Assembly (NCBI GenBank): GCA_016209015.1
Contig: JACQWY010000006.1
Coordinates: 1-64,000 of the forward strand
Direction: 5' to 3'
Source: Gammaproteobacteria bacterium
GTDB lineage: Bacteria > Pseudomonadota > Gammaproteobacteria > Ga0077536
DNA length: 64,000 nucleotides
In this document: piece after piece, positions 25,702 to 34,733 of the stretch
Numbering within the stretch: position 1 is the first letter of the stretch
How the letters are laid out: each line of letters begins with the position of its first letter
The notes under the pieces: model-generated
The model's database searches: none
Seen by the model: only the letters and a program-made list of their open reading frames with translations
What the model was told of the DNA's origin: nothing
Program-made: the position numbers and the translations under genes

Positions 25702-25738
25702 ATACTTTGTTAGAATCGCCCCGATAGGCATTCGCTAT
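25702..25738. promoter_or_regulatory. OxyR-binding site between the peroxiredoxin fusion and oxyR
   Basis: ATAG-N7-CTAT (25724-25738) is an exact OxyR half element. At the correct seven-base spacing a weaker partner lies upstream (ATACTTTGTTAGAAT, 25702-25716). The pair spans 37 bases, the length of the classical OxyR tetramer site, and lies 22 bases before the oxyR start, suiting autoregulation and divergent activation. Confidence 0.7.
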
Positions 25739-25759
25739 CGGACTCCCGGCGGAGGGACC

Positions 25760-26665
25760 GTGACACTCACCGAGCTCAGATACGCGATCGCGGTCGCCGA
25801 CACGCTGCATTTCGGCCGCGCCGCGGAGCGCTGTTTCGTCAGCCAGCCGTCGCTCAGCGCCGCCGTGCGCAACCTCGAGGAGGAGCTCGGGCTCAAGCTC
25901 TTCGAACGCGGCTCCGCAGGCGTGCTCGTGACGCCGGAAGGCGAGATCGTGCTCGCCCAGGCGCGGCGCGTGATGGAGGAAGCGGAACGCGTGAAGCTGC
26001 TCGCCGCGACGTCCCGCCATCCGCTCGAGGGCATCCTCAAGCTCGGTGTCATCCACACCGTCGCGCCGTATCTGCTGCCGGATCTCGTCACCGCGCTGCA
26101 GGCGCTCGCGCCGAAGCTCCTGCTCGACATCGAGGAGAACATGACCGCGAACCTCGATCAGATGCTTCGCGCGGGGCTGATCGATCTCGCGATCCTCGCA
26201 CTGCCCTACAGCGCACCGGGCCTCGACGTGCTGCCGCTCTACGACGAGGAGTTCAGGGTCATCGTGCCCTTGCGCCATCGCTGGGCGAAGCGCAGGAGCG
26301 TCGCGCCGGACGAGCTCGACGGCGAGAATCTACTGCTCCTCAATATCGGACACTGCTTCCGCGATCAGGTTCTGGAAGCCTGCCCGGAATTCAGCCGCCG
26401 TCCGGCGCCCGGCAAGCAGGGCAATTCGCTCGAGACCCTGAGGAACATGGTGGCCTCGGGGCTCGGCATCTCGGTGCTGCCGGCCACCGCGCTCACGCCC
26501 AAGTTCGCGCAGCCGCGCCTGAAGGCGCTGGATTTCACGGCGCCGCGTCCCCTGCGGCGCATCGTCGCCGCCTATCGCCAAGGCTATTCGCGGCGCGCGG
26601 TGCTGAAGGCGCTGACGGAAGCGATCGGCGGACTCGATCTGCCGCTCACGCCCGTCACGGGCTGA
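25760..26665 (+). CDS. oxyR: Hydrogen-peroxide sensor OxyR (LysR family)
   Basis: 301 residues. The N-terminal helix-turn-helix reads LTELRYAIAVADTLHFGRAAERCFVSQPSLSAAVRNLEEELG-type LysR sequence. The redox cysteines fall at 199 and 208 (GHCFRDQVLEAC), the same numbers as in E. coli OxyR, which confirms identity. Oxidation forms a disulfide and activates antioxidant genes. GTG 25760 has GGAGGG at good spacing. It diverges from the peroxiredoxin-glutaredoxin gene and shares an OxyR motif with it. A strong bidirectional terminator separates it from the convergent GST gene. Confidence 0.96.
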   Translation: MTLTELRYAIAVADTLHFGRAAERCFVSQPSLSAAVRNLEEELGLKLFERGSAGVLVTPEGEIVLAQARRVMEEAERVKLLAATSRHPLEGILKLGVIHTVAPYLLPDLVTALQALAPKLLLDIEENMTANLDQMLRAGLIDLAILALPYSAPGLDVLPLYDEEFRVIVPLRHRWAKRRSVAPDELDGENLLLLNIGHCFRDQVLEACPEFSRRPAPGKQGNSLETLRNMVASGLGISVLPATALTPKFAQPRLKALDFTAPRPLRRIVAAYRQGYSRRAVLKALTEAIGGLDLPLTPVTG

Positions 26666-26669
26666 GGAA

Positions 26670-26694
26670 GCGGCCCCGCGCCCGGCGGGGCCGC
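26670..26694. terminator. Bidirectional hairpin between oxyR and GST genes
   Basis: Perfect 10-bp GC stem (GCGGCCCCGC / GCGGGGCCGC) with a five-base loop, five bases after the oxyR stop and before the stop of the convergent GST gene. No T-run. Confidence 0.65.
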
Positions 26695-26699
26695 GCGCA

Positions 26700-27308
26700 T
26701 CACTTGCGCAGACCTTCCGCCTTCAACGTCTCCTCGACCGTCGGACGCGCGGCGACCCGGCTGCGGAACGCGAGCACGTTCGGGAACGGCGCGAGATCGA
26801 CGCCGACGAGCTTCGACCAGCCGCTCGCGACGAACAGGTAGGCATCGGCCGGCGTGAACGCGGCACCGGTCAGGAAAGCCTGCTTGCCAAGCAGCTCGTC
26901 GAGCACCGCATAGCGCTTCGCGAGCCGCTCGCGCACGACGTTCTTGTACGAGTCGCTCGCATCGGGCGAGAACAGGACGGAATAGCTCTTGTGCAGCTCG
27001 CCGCCGACGAAGTTCAGCCAGCCCTGGAGCTGGTAGCGCGCGATCGTGCCGTTCGCGGGTGCGAGGCCCGAGGCCGGCGCCTGATCCGCGACGTACTGGA
27101 CGATGGCCGGCAGTTCCGTGAGCCGCGTGCCGTCGTCGAGCTCGAGCACCGGCACATAGCCGTGCGGGTTGATGGTGAGGAAATCGCGGCCGGATTCCAT
27201 CTGCTTCGTCTTGATGTCGACCTTCTCGATTTCGAATTTCAGGCCGGCTTCGCGCAGGCAGATGTGCACGGCCTGCGAGCACGTGCCGGGGCAGTAGTAG
27301 AGCTTCAT
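26700..27308 (-). CDS. Beta-class glutathione S-transferase
   Basis: 202 residues. The start MKLYYCPGTCSQAVHICLREAGL places Cys10 where the beta-class GSTs form a mixed disulfide with glutathione. The thioredoxin-like domain continues with NPHGYVPVLELDDG and LTELPAIVQYVAD (the glutathione-binding cis-Pro and acidic/Ser pair). The C-terminal helical domain has AFTPADAYLFVASGWSKLV. It detoxifies electrophiles in the cytoplasm or periplasm. It converges with oxyR, so it shares a neighbourhood but not a promoter with it. Confidence 0.93.
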   Translation of the reverse strand: MKLYYCPGTCSQAVHICLREAGLKFEIEKVDIKTKQMESGRDFLTINPHGYVPVLELDDGTRLTELPAIVQYVADQAPASGLAPANGTIARYQLQGWLNFVGGELHKSYSVLFSPDASDSYKNVVRERLAKRYAVLDELLGKQAFLTGAAFTPADAYLFVASGWSKLVGVDLAPFPNVLAFRSRVAARPTVEETLKAEGLRK

Positions 27309-27429
27309 TCGTCGTCCTCCTTCGGGAAGCGGCGCGGCGCCGCTGCGGTTCTCGTCGTATGCCGGCGTCTCGCGCCGACGGCTCGACGATTATAGGGCCG
27401 GCGGGAGTTGCCTGACGGCGTCATGGCGT

Positions 27430-28980
27430 ATGCTGGCGGACATGCGCACGAGCTCGCACGATTCCGACCACGGCCGCCTGCGCGCGATCGTCGCCGCGCT
27501 CGCGGCCGGGCTTCCGGAGGCCGAGATCCGCGAGACGCACATCTCGCTCGTGCTGCTCGCGGGTGACACCGCCTACAAGTTCAAGAAGGCCGTCGACTTC
27601 GGCTTCCTCGATTTCGGCACGCTCGAGAAGCGCGCGCATTTCTGCGCCGAGGAAGTGCGGCTCAATCGCCGCTTCGCGCCCGGGATCTATCGCGACGTCG
27701 TCGCCGTGCGCGGCACGCCGGAGGCCCCGGCGATCGATGGTGAGGGTGAGGTTCTCGAATACGCCGTGCGCATGCGGCGCTTCGCGGACGGCGAACGCCT
27801 GGACGCCCTGCTCGCCGCGGGCGCCGTCGGGCGTGACGATTTCGTCGCGCTCGGCGCGACACTCGCCGCGCTGCACGAGGCCGCGCCGCGCGCCGCCGCG
27901 GACAGCGCGTTCGGCACGCCGCCCGTCGTCGCCGCGCAAATTCTGGCGAGCTTCGAACACCTCGACGCGCCGGCACTGCGCGCGGACGTCGCCGCCCGCC
28001 TCGCGGCCGCCGCGCCTGCGTTCGGCGCACGCCGCGCCGCCGGCCGCATCCGCGAATGTCATGGCGATCTGCATCTCTCGAACATCGTGCGCGACGGCGA
28101 CACGCTGCGGCCTTTCGACTGCATCGAGTTCAATCCGGGGCTGAGCGTCATCGACACGATGAGCGACACCGCGTTCCTGGTGATGGATCTCGACGAGCGC
28201 GGCCGGGCGGATCTCGCGAACGCCTGCCTGAACGCCTATCTCGAAGCGGGCGGCGACCATGCCGGGCTCGCGATGCTCAGGCTCTACAGCGCCTACCGCA
28301 GCGTGGTGCGGGCGAAAATCGCCGCGCTGTCCCTCGCGAGCGCGACGGACGGCGCGGCGCGTGCCGACTGCGGGCGTCGGCGCGACGAGCATCTCGCGCT
28401 TGCGGCCCGCTACCTCCACGTGTCGGAGCAGCCTGCCCTCGTCATCACGCACGGAGTCTCGGGCAGCGGCAAGACGTGGGCGGCCCGCCGGCTCGCCGAG
28501 CGACATGGCCACATTCACCTGCGGGCTGACGTGGAACGCCGCCGGCTCGCGGCGCTCCGCGCGACGGAAGCGAGCGGCAGCACACTCGGCGGGGGACTCT
28601 ATTCCGCCGGATGGACCGAAGCCGTCTACGAACACCTGCTGGTGCTCGCGGGAGAGATCCTCGCGGCAGGTTACAGCGTGATCGTCGACGCAGGCTTCCT
28701 CGCCGCGCGGCATCGGGCGAAGTTCACTGCACTGACCGCGGCACGCGGCGTGACGTGCCGGATCCTCGATTGCGATGCGCCGACGGAAGTACTGCGGCAA
28801 CGGATCGAAACCCGTCTCGCGGCTGGCAACGACGCCTCTGAAGCGACGCTCGAAGTGCTCGAGCACCAGCTCGCGACGCGGGACGCCTTCTCGACTGCAG
28901 AACGGGCGATCGCGATCGACGCCGAGCGCGCGCTGCGTGAGGGGATTCCCGGCTGCGGACGGCTCGCTACGCGTTCGTAA
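27430..28980 (+). CDS. Bifunctional phosphotransferase-like/P-loop kinase protein
   Basis: 516 residues in two parts. Residues 1 to about 330 resemble aminoglycoside-phosphotransferase-type kinases: AYKFKKAVDFGFLDFGTLEKRAHFC, the catalytic RECHGDLHLSNIV and metal-binding FDCIEFNP. Residues 335-516 are a P-loop kinase of the AAA_33/zeta type with GVSGSGKT at 342-349. The two-domain protein is widespread in proteobacteria, but its substrate is not established. Start choice between ATG 27430 and 27442 is uncertain because neither has a strong ribosome site. It ends at a repeat pair. Confidence 0.82.
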   Translation: MLADMRTSSHDSDHGRLRAIVAALAAGLPEAEIRETHISLVLLAGDTAYKFKKAVDFGFLDFGTLEKRAHFCAEEVRLNRRFAPGIYRDVVAVRGTPEAPAIDGEGEVLEYAVRMRRFADGERLDALLAAGAVGRDDFVALGATLAALHEAAPRAAADSAFGTPPVVAAQILASFEHLDAPALRADVAARLAAAAPAFGARRAAGRIRECHGDLHLSNIVRDGDTLRPFDCIEFNPGLSVIDTMSDTAFLVMDLDERGRADLANACLNAYLEAGGDHAGLAMLRLYSAYRSVVRAKIAALSLASATDGAARADCGRRRDEHLALAARYLHVSEQPALVITHGVSGSGKTWAARRLAERHGHIHLRADVERRRLAALRATEASGSTLGGGLYSAGWTEAVYEHLLVLAGEILAAGYSVIVDAGFLAARHRAKFTALTAARGVTCRILDCDAPTEVLRQRIETRLAAGNDASEATLEVLEHQLATRDAFSTAERAIAIDAERALREGIPGCGRLATRS

Positions 28981-29073
28981 GTCCGATCAGCCGCAGGCGT
29001 AATCGGACGCTCGTGTCGAGTGGGAGCGTGTGCCGGATTCGATGAACGTCCGATTACGCTGCGCTGATCGGAC
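28981..29073. repeat. Inverted pair of REP-like palindromes, copies 3 and 4
   Basis: Two palindromes (28981-29008 and 29048-29073) in opposite orientation lie between convergent genes. Copy 3 is GTCCGATCA/TAATCGGAC with centre GCCGCAGGCG. Copy 4 is GTCCGATTA/TGATCGGAC with a shortened eight-base centre. Together they form a larger BIME-like hairpin. Confidence 0.88.
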
Positions 29074-29082
29074 CTACCCCAC

Positions 29083-29415
29083 CTACTCCCCGAGCAACTG
29101 CGCGAGCTGGCGCTCCAGCGAGCGCACCCGCTCGCGCGTCGCCTCGAGCTCGTCGAGGAGATCGAGCGAGAGCGCGAGGCCGTCGAGGTTGAGCGCGAAA
29201 TCGCGCTGCAGGCGCCGGGCGCGGCGCAGCCGCACGATCGCATGCAGGTTGAACTGCCATTCGTGGGGATGTCGCCCGGCGGGCAGCAGTACGCCGGCCT
29301 CGACGAGCTCGCGCACGCTCTCGGCGGTGACGGCGCAGAGCTCGCAGAACTCGCGCAGGCCGTAACGGCCGGTGTCGTCCACGATTTCGACGATCAGCAT
29401 CTGTTCGCTCGCCAT
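29083..29415 (-). CDS. cbpM: Chaperone modulator CbpM
   Basis: 110 residues with the MerR-like fold of CbpM: VEIVDDTGRYGLREFCELCAVTAESVRELVEAGVL, then WQFNLHAIVRLRRARRLQRDFALNLDGLALSLDLLDELEATRERVRSLERQLAQL. CbpM binds the J-domain of CbpA and inhibits its co-chaperone activity and DNA binding. It starts at ATG 29415, three bases after the cbpA stop, as expected for the pair. A TTG six bases earlier could be used but overlaps that stop. Confidence 0.92.
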   Translation of the reverse strand: MASEQMLIVEIVDDTGRYGLREFCELCAVTAESVRELVEAGVLLPAGRHPHEWQFNLHAIVRLRRARRLQRDFALNLDGLALSLDLLDELEATRERVRSLERQLAQLLGE

Positions 29416-29417
29416 GA

Positions 29418-30374
29418 TCAAACCTCCAGGTTCGCGCGCGGATCGAAGGCCATCTGCTCGGCCATCCGGCGCATGAGCTCACGGTCCGCCTCGGTCTTCG
29501 CCTGCGGCATCACGAGCTGGAGCACGACGTATTGATCGCCCGCCGGATGTCCCGGCAGGCCGCGTCCCTTCAGGCGCAACTTCTGACCGGCGCGGGCATT
29601 CGGCGGCACCGTCATCTTCACGCGACCGTCCAGCGTCGGAACCTCGACCGAGGTGCCGAGCACCGCCTCCCATGGCGCGAGCGGCAGGACGAGCGTCACG
29701 TCGCGCCCTTCGATGCTGTAGAGCCGGTGCGGTTCGAGCTCGACGTGGAGATAGAGATCGCCCTGCGGGCCGCCGCCGATGCCCGGATTGCCCTGGCCTT
29801 TGAGCCGGATCTTCTGACCCTGCATCACGCCCGCCGGCACCGTGACCTTGAGCGTGCGCACCTCGGGACGGAACTGGCCGTGCACGTCGGGCACCATCGT
29901 CTGCAGCGTGATCTGGCGCGTCGCGCCGTGATAGGCCTCCTCGAGCGTGACCGCAAGACGGTATTGCAGATCGTCGCCGCGCATCGCGAAGCCGGCGTCG
30001 CCGAACGGACCGCCGCGCCGGCCGCCGCGGCCGCTGCGGCCGCCGAAGATCGCTTCGAAGAAATCGCTGAACTGTCCGGCGTCGCCCGCGCTGTAGCCCG
30101 CGCCGCCCGGCGCGGCATGCCAGCCCGGCGGCGGACGGAATTCGCCGCCGTCGTGCGCGCCGTAGCGCTTGAGCTCGTCGTATTCCGCGCGCTTCGCCGG
30201 ATCCTTCAGCACCTCGTAGGCCTCGCCCACTTCCTTGAAACGCGCCTCGGCGTCCGGCTCCTTGCTGACGTCGGGATGGAATTTGCGCGCGAGGCGCCGG
30301 TACGCCTTCTTGATCTCTTCGGCGGAAGCGTCGTCCGCGACGCCCATGACCTTGTAGTAGTCGACGAATTTCAT
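29418..30374 (-). CDS. cbpA: DnaJ-type co-chaperone CbpA
   Basis: 318 residues. The J-domain (1-70) has [17 protein letters not shown] with the HPD motif that stimulates DnaK. A Gly/Arg-rich linker ([16 protein letters not shown]) follows, then two substrate-binding beta domains ([48 protein letters not shown]). There is no zinc-finger domain, which separates CbpA from DnaJ. CbpA also binds curved DNA in E. coli. The gene is coupled to cbpM downstream. Its start lies 250 bp from the divergent cupin gene. Confidence 0.95.
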   Translation of the reverse strand: MKFVDYYKVMGVADDASAEEIKKAYRRLARKFHPDVSKEPDAEARFKEVGEAYEVLKDPAKRAEYDELKRYGAHDGGEFRPPPGWHAAPGGAGYSAGDAGQFSDFFEAIFGGRSGRGGRRGGPFGDAGFAMRGDDLQYRLAVTLEEAYHGATRQITLQTMVPDVHGQFRPEVRTLKVTVPAGVMQGQKIRLKGQGNPGIGGGPQGDLYLHVELEPHRLYSIEGRDVTLVLPLAPWEAVLGTSVEVPTLDGRVKMTVPPNARAGQKLRLKGRGLPGHPAGDQYVVLQLVMPQAKTEADRELMRRMAEQMAFDPRANLEV

Positions 30375-30623
30375 GGCTCGTGTCCAGGCGGATGGATGAT
30401 CCCGCGACGCGCCACGCGCCCGCGGACCGGACCCTATTCTGGCACAGGGCCCGGCGCTCCCGGGTCGGCGGCTGCGACATCCGTGCGGATCGTCCCATCG
30501 ACCGCAATTGCATGCATGCCCGTTCCGCGCGATCGCAGCCTTGCTGCGTCCGCGCCTTCCGTGCTTATGATCCGCGCGGGCCAGAGAGCCCGCTCACGAT
30601 ACGAGAACAACTCAGGAGGTGAC

Positions 30624-31094
30624 ATGAAACCACGCGCAGCAGACGACTACGCCCAGGTCGACGAGATCGCCTGGCAGCCCTTTCCCGAAGCGCTCTCCGC
30701 GGGCGGCATCCGCTGGAAGCTCCTGCATGTCTCGCCCGAAATGGGTGCCTGGACGGCGATGTTCGACTGCCCCAGGGGCTCGTCCTTCGCACGCCACATC
30801 CACATCGGGCCCGGTGAGTACCTCCTGACGAAAGGCAAGATGGAGGTGCGGGGTGGAAAGGACAAGGGCGGTGCGACCGCGCTCGCGCCCGGCTACGGCT
30901 ACGAAGCGTGTAATGCCCGCCACGACAAGACCTACTTCCCGATCGCGAGCGAGTTCTACATGACGTTCCTCGGGCCGCTGCACTTCATCGAGGAGGACGG
31001 CGCGACGCGCGCGGTCGTCGGCTGGGATCAGGCGCGCGCGCTGTGGGAGACGCAGACGGCAGCCGCGAAGAAGACCGGGAAAAAGAAGAAGTGA
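30624..31094 (+). CDS. Cupin-domain protein (ChrR/acetylacetone-dioxygenase-like)
   Basis: 156 residues with one cupin barrel. The first motif is visible in SSFARHIHIGPGEYLLTKGKMEVRGG (His, His, Glu), and the second is weaker around ASEFYMTFLGPLHFI. The family includes acetylacetone-cleaving enzymes and ChrR-type anti-sigma domains, so an iron-dependent dioxygenase is possible. A perfect AGGAGGT lies four bases before ATG 30624. The tail is very lysine-rich (KKTGKKKK). It stands alone between the divergent cbpA and a convergent kinase. Confidence 0.8.
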   Translation: MKPRAADDYAQVDEIAWQPFPEALSAGGIRWKLLHVSPEMGAWTAMFDCPRGSSFARHIHIGPGEYLLTKGKMEVRGGKDKGGATALAPGYGYEACNARHDKTYFPIASEFYMTFLGPLHFIEEDGATRAVVGWDQARALWETQTAAAKKTGKKKK

Positions 31095-31100
31095 GGACCA

Positions 31101-31131
31101 CCGGCCGTTCCCCCGGCGGCGGAACGGCCGG
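31101..31131. terminator. Bidirectional terminator hairpin
   Basis: Perfect 11-bp stem (CCGGCCGTTCC / GGAACGGCCGG) with a nine-base loop, between the convergent cupin and kinase genes. No clear T-run on either side. Confidence 0.65.
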
Positions 31132-31139
31132 ACCCCGGT

Positions 31140-32930
31140 TCAGTCGATGATCATCTCCGCCGGCACCGAGGGCGCGACCTCGACGAGCAGGGCTTCGAGC
31201 CGGCGGCAGAACTCGCTCGTGTCGAGCTGCACGCCGAGCGTCGGGGCGAGCTCCGCGAATTCCTCCAGCGCGCCGCGCAGGAGCACGGCGAGATCCGGCG
31301 CGCGTCCGCTGTAGATCCCCTCGAAGCGCTGGGCGAGCAGCGCGAGCCGCGCGATCGCCGGCAGCGGGCTCGGCAAGGTCGCTACGGCGCAGAGCTCGGC
31401 GGCGAAGTTTGCGAGCTGGCGTTCCGCCTCGCCGTCGCCGCGCGGTGCGGGTACCGTGCCCGGCGCGAACGTTTCCATCGCCTGCAGGATGATGGGCGGG
31501 AACTTCCAGTTGCCGGCGATGGCCTGGCCGATCGCGGCACAGGTCGTGCCCAGCACCTCGATCTCCGCTTCCTCCTGCGCCGCGCCCTTCTGCACGCGCC
31601 GCTGGATGTCGAGGAACTCGTCCTCGAGGTAGTAGACGAGGAGATTCCGGCCGAGCTCGTGGAAGAGCCCGCACACGAACGCCTCCTCGGCGAGCGCGCG
31701 ACGCTCGGGGCCGGCGATGCGCCGCGCGATGAGGCCGGTGATGAACGAACGCACCATGGCGTCGCGCAGCGCCGGATTCTTCTCGCCGCCGTGGTCGAGC
31801 AGCAAGAGCCCGTTGCAGAGCATGCGCACGAGCTTCATGCCGACCAAGGCGATGGCCTGGCTGACGGTCTTCACGCCCATGCCGCCGCGGTCGAAGAACG
31901 CGGAGTTCGAGACCTTCATGAGCCGGTTCGTGAGCCCGTAGTCGCGCATCACGACGTCGCTCAACTGGTCGAGGCCGGCATTGCTCTCGTCGTCCGTGAG
32001 GCGGTTGATTTCGGCGACGCTCGTGGAGAACGCGGGGAACTCCGGGCGGCGCTGCAGCCGGCGCAGGATGAACTGCAGGGGCAGCGTGCCGTCGCCGCGC
32101 GCGGTCTTCGCTGCGACGATGTCCTTCAACACGCCGGCCATCTCGCCGGCGTCGCGATAGCGCGCCGCGCCCGAGACGGCGAGCGCTTCGCGGATGACGC
32201 CCACGACTTCGCTGCTCACCTTGCGGGCGGCGAGCCCCGGCCAGTCGAAGTCGCCGCTGCGGATCGCGGTCATGAGGTTCGTGAGCTTCTCCTCGCGCAC
32301 CGCCGGTTCGCCGGTCAGCACTTCGAAGAAGATGAGGCCGGTCGCGAAGACGTCGGTCTGGGTCGTGAGCTGGCCGCCCGTGAAATGCTCCGGGCTCATG
32401 TAGCGCGGCGTGCCGGTCACGGTCTCCCGCCACTCGTCGCCGAGCATCGAGGTCGCGAAACGCGCGAGGCCGAAATCCATGATGCGCGCCCGGCCGTCGT
32501 GCTCGACCATGATGTTGTTCGGCGAGAGATCGAGATGCAGGATGCCCAGGGCGTGCGCCGCGGCGAGCCCGTCGAGCACCTGGCGCATGAGCTCGACGCC
32601 CGAGCGTTCGGGATAGGCCCCGCTCTCCTGCAGCACGGTGCGCAGCGTCCGGCCGCGCACGTACTCGAAGACGAGATACGGCAGATTGCGGTGCAGGCCG
32701 GCGTCGTAGACGGGGATGATGTTCGGATGGGCGAGCTTCGCGACGATGCGCGCCTCGTCGATGAACGAGGTGTTCGGTGCCGCACCCCGGCGCTGGTGCG
32801 TGATGACCTTGATCGCGACCTTGCGCTCGAGCTGGGGATCGAAGCCGAGATAGACGCGTCCCTGCATGCCGCTGCCGAGCAGCGCATGGATTTCGAAGCG
32901 TCCAATCCTCGGTTTCTCGGACCCTGCCAT
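31140..32930 (-). CDS. Ser/Thr protein kinase fused to an HDOD domain
   Basis: 596 residues. Residues 10-270 are a Hanks-type kinase: glycine loop LGSGMQGRVYLG, Lys41 in VAIKV, catalytic loop HLDLSPNN (133-140) and DFG at 153-155. The usual HRD is HLD here, a non-RD kinase. Residues about 285-490 form an HDOD domain (LPLQFILRRLQRRPEFPAFS, SNSAFFDRGGMGVKTVSQAIALVGMKLVR), a degenerate HD domain used in bacterial signalling. The rest is helical. No membrane segment is seen, so it acts in the cytoplasm. GAGAGG precedes ATG 32930. Its target is unknown. Confidence 0.92.
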   Translation of the reverse strand: MAGSEKPRIGRFEIHALLGSGMQGRVYLGFDPQLERKVAIKVITHQRRGAAPNTSFIDEARIVAKLAHPNIIPVYDAGLHRNLPYLVFEYVRGRTLRTVLQESGAYPERSGVELMRQVLDGLAAAHALGILHLDLSPNNIMVEHDGRARIMDFGLARFATSMLGDEWRETVTGTPRYMSPEHFTGGQLTTQTDVFATGLIFFEVLTGEPAVREEKLTNLMTAIRSGDFDWPGLAARKVSSEVVGVIREALAVSGAARYRDAGEMAGVLKDIVAAKTARGDGTLPLQFILRRLQRRPEFPAFSTSVAEINRLTDDESNAGLDQLSDVVMRDYGLTNRLMKVSNSAFFDRGGMGVKTVSQAIALVGMKLVRMLCNGLLLLDHGGEKNPALRDAMVRSFITGLIARRIAGPERRALAEEAFVCGLFHELGRNLLVYYLEDEFLDIQRRVQKGAAQEEAEIEVLGTTCAAIGQAIAGNWKFPPIILQAMETFAPGTVPAPRGDGEAERQLANFAAELCAVATLPSPLPAIARLALLAQRFEGIYSGRAPDLAVLLRGALEEFAELAPTLGVQLDTSEFCRRLEALLVEVAPSVPAEMIID

Positions 32931-33039
32931 GCCTCTCTTTACCTGCGGTGTATGCGGGGTTATCGGACCCCGGGTAGTGATCTTTACGCCGCCGCTGCAA
33001 ACCTTCGTGGCCGCGTCCCGCCGGCTGCCCGGGCCCGGT

Positions 33040-33900
33040 TCACGCGCCGTGCACGCGCATCAGGCCCTCCTGGGTCGCACTCACGACGAGCTCCCCGCTG
33101 CGCCGGTAGAACGAGCCGCGCGCGAGACCGCGCGAGGCCGAGGTCGAGACGCCTTCGCAGTGATAGAGCAGCCACTCGTCCATACGGAACGGACGGTGGA
33201 ACCACATCGCGTGGTCGAGGCTCGCGACGCTGATGTTCTCGTTCTGGAGCGTGAAACCGTGATGTCCGATCACCGTCCAGACGAGCCCGAAATCCGAGAG
33301 GTAAGCGAGGATCGCCCGGTGCAGCGTGTAGTCGTCGGGCAGCGGCGCGACGGTTTTCACCCACACCCGACGCAAGGGGTTGCCCTCCGCATCGTGGCCA
33401 CCGAGCGGGCCGTCGATCGGCCGGACGTCGAAGGGCAGCATGATCTTGAACATCCGCTGGTAGCGCGCGGGCAGGTTCGCGATGCGCTCCGTATCATAGG
33501 TCATCGGCGCGATGTCCTCGGGCGGCGGCACGTCAGGCAGCGGGCGCTGGAACTCGAGCCCGTCCTCCGGAATGTGGAACGAGGCCTCGAGCGTGAAGAC
33601 GGGCAAACCGTACTGGATCGCCGTCACGCGCCGCGCCGAGAAGCTCCGGCCGTCGCGGCTGCGATCGACCTCGTAGATGATGGGATTGTGCGAATCGGCC
33701 TCGCGCAGGAAGTAGCCGTGCATAGAGTGCACGGTGCGATTGCTGTCGACCGTCGACTGCGCGGCCTTCATCGCCTCGCCGAGCACCTTGCCGCCGTAGA
33801 CGCGCTTGATGAGCGTGTCCGTGACGGCGCCGCGGAACAGATTCTCCTCGAGGCGTTCGAGCTTCAGGGCTTCGATGAGGGCGAGCAGCGGTTCGGACAT
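33040..33900 (-). CDS. tesB: Acyl-CoA thioesterase II (TesB)
   Basis: 286 residues with a double hotdog fold. The N-terminal half has RVYGGKVLGEAMKAAQSTV and MHGYFLREADSHNPIIYEVDRSRDGRSFSARRV. The C-terminal half supplies the catalytic triad in ASLDHAMWFH (Asp), SRGLARGSFY (Ser/Thr) and VVSATQEGLMR (Gln), as in E. coli TesB. It hydrolyses medium and long acyl-CoAs. ATG 33900 has GGGGA at good spacing; ATG 33906 is also in frame. It follows panB by 14 bases on the same strand. Confidence 0.94.
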   Translation of the reverse strand: MSEPLLALIEALKLERLEENLFRGAVTDTLIKRVYGGKVLGEAMKAAQSTVDSNRTVHSMHGYFLREADSHNPIIYEVDRSRDGRSFSARRVTAIQYGLPVFTLEASFHIPEDGLEFQRPLPDVPPPEDIAPMTYDTERIANLPARYQRMFKIMLPFDVRPIDGPLGGHDAEGNPLRRVWVKTVAPLPDDYTLHRAILAYLSDFGLVWTVIGHHGFTLQNENISVASLDHAMWFHRPFRMDEWLLYHCEGVSTSASRGLARGSFYRRSGELVVSATQEGLMRVHGA

Positions 33901-33914
33901 GGGCATCCCCGGGT

Positions 33915-34730
33915 TCAGGAAAACGAGTATTCGGCCGTCGGGAAACGCTGTTCCCTGACCTCCGCCACGAAGGCTTCGATCGCGCCGTGGATCGATCCCA
34001 CCTGCGCCATGTAGTTCTTCGAGAACCGTGTACGCTTGCCCGGCGCGATGTCCAGGATATCGTAGAGCACGAGGATCTGCCCATCGACGGCCATGCCGGC
34101 GCCGATGCCGATGACGGGGACGTGCGCGGCGGCGGTGATTTCCGCGGCGAGCGGCGCCGGCACGCATTCCAGCAGCAGCATGTCCGCGCCCGCCTCCTCC
34201 AGCGCCTTCGCGTCGGCGCGCATCTTCACCGCCGTGTCGGGCTCGCGGCCCTGCACGCGATAGGCGCCGTACTTGAAGATCGCCTGCGGCGTGAGCCCGA
34301 GATGCGCGCAGACCGGGATGCCGCACTCGGTGAGCCGCGAAACCATGTCGAGCTGCAGCGCGCCCCACTCGAGCTTGACGATCTCCGCCCCGCCCTCTTT
34401 CATCAGACGCGCCGCGTTCTTCAGACAATCCTCGGCCGAGGCATAGCTCATGAACGGCATGTCGGCCATCACCATGGCGCGCTCGACGCCGCGGCCGACC
34501 ATGCGCGTGTGGTAGATGATGTCGTCCACCGTCACGGGGATCGTCGAGCCGTGGCCCTGCACGACCATGCCGACGGAATCGCCGACGAGGATGAAGTCGA
34601 TGCCGGCGCGATCGAGCACGCGCGCGAACGCGGCGTCGTAGGCGGTGAGCGAAGCGATCTTCCGGCCCGCGGCCTTCATCTGCCTGACGGTGCTCGTCGT
34701 GACCTTCTTCGTCTCGATGTGCTGGCTCAC
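33915..34730 (-). CDS. panB: 3-methyl-2-oxobutanoate hydroxymethyltransferase (PanB)
   Basis: 271 residues, the normal length. It makes ketopantoate from 2-oxoisovalerate and methylene-tetrahydrofolate, the first step of pantothenate and CoA synthesis. Family blocks: KIASLTAYDAAFARVLDRAGIDFILVGDSVGMVVQG (metal-binding Asp), ADMPFMSYAS, VKLEWG, GIPVCAHLGLTPQ, and VPVIGIGAG with the catalytic glutamate in LLLECVPA. The start is GTG 34730 with a run of G upstream. panC and panD are not adjacent. It lies three bases after an FlK-like thioesterase gene. Confidence 0.96.
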   Translation of the reverse strand: MSQHIETKKVTTSTVRQMKAAGRKIASLTAYDAAFARVLDRAGIDFILVGDSVGMVVQGHGSTIPVTVDDIIYHTRMVGRGVERAMVMADMPFMSYASAEDCLKNAARLMKEGGAEIVKLEWGALQLDMVSRLTECGIPVCAHLGLTPQAIFKYGAYRVQGREPDTAVKMRADAKALEEAGADMLLLECVPAPLAAEITAAAHVPVIGIGAGMAVDGQILVLYDILDIAPGKRTRFSKNYMAQVGSIHGAIEAFVAEVREQRFPTAEYSFS

Positions 34731-34733
34731 GCG

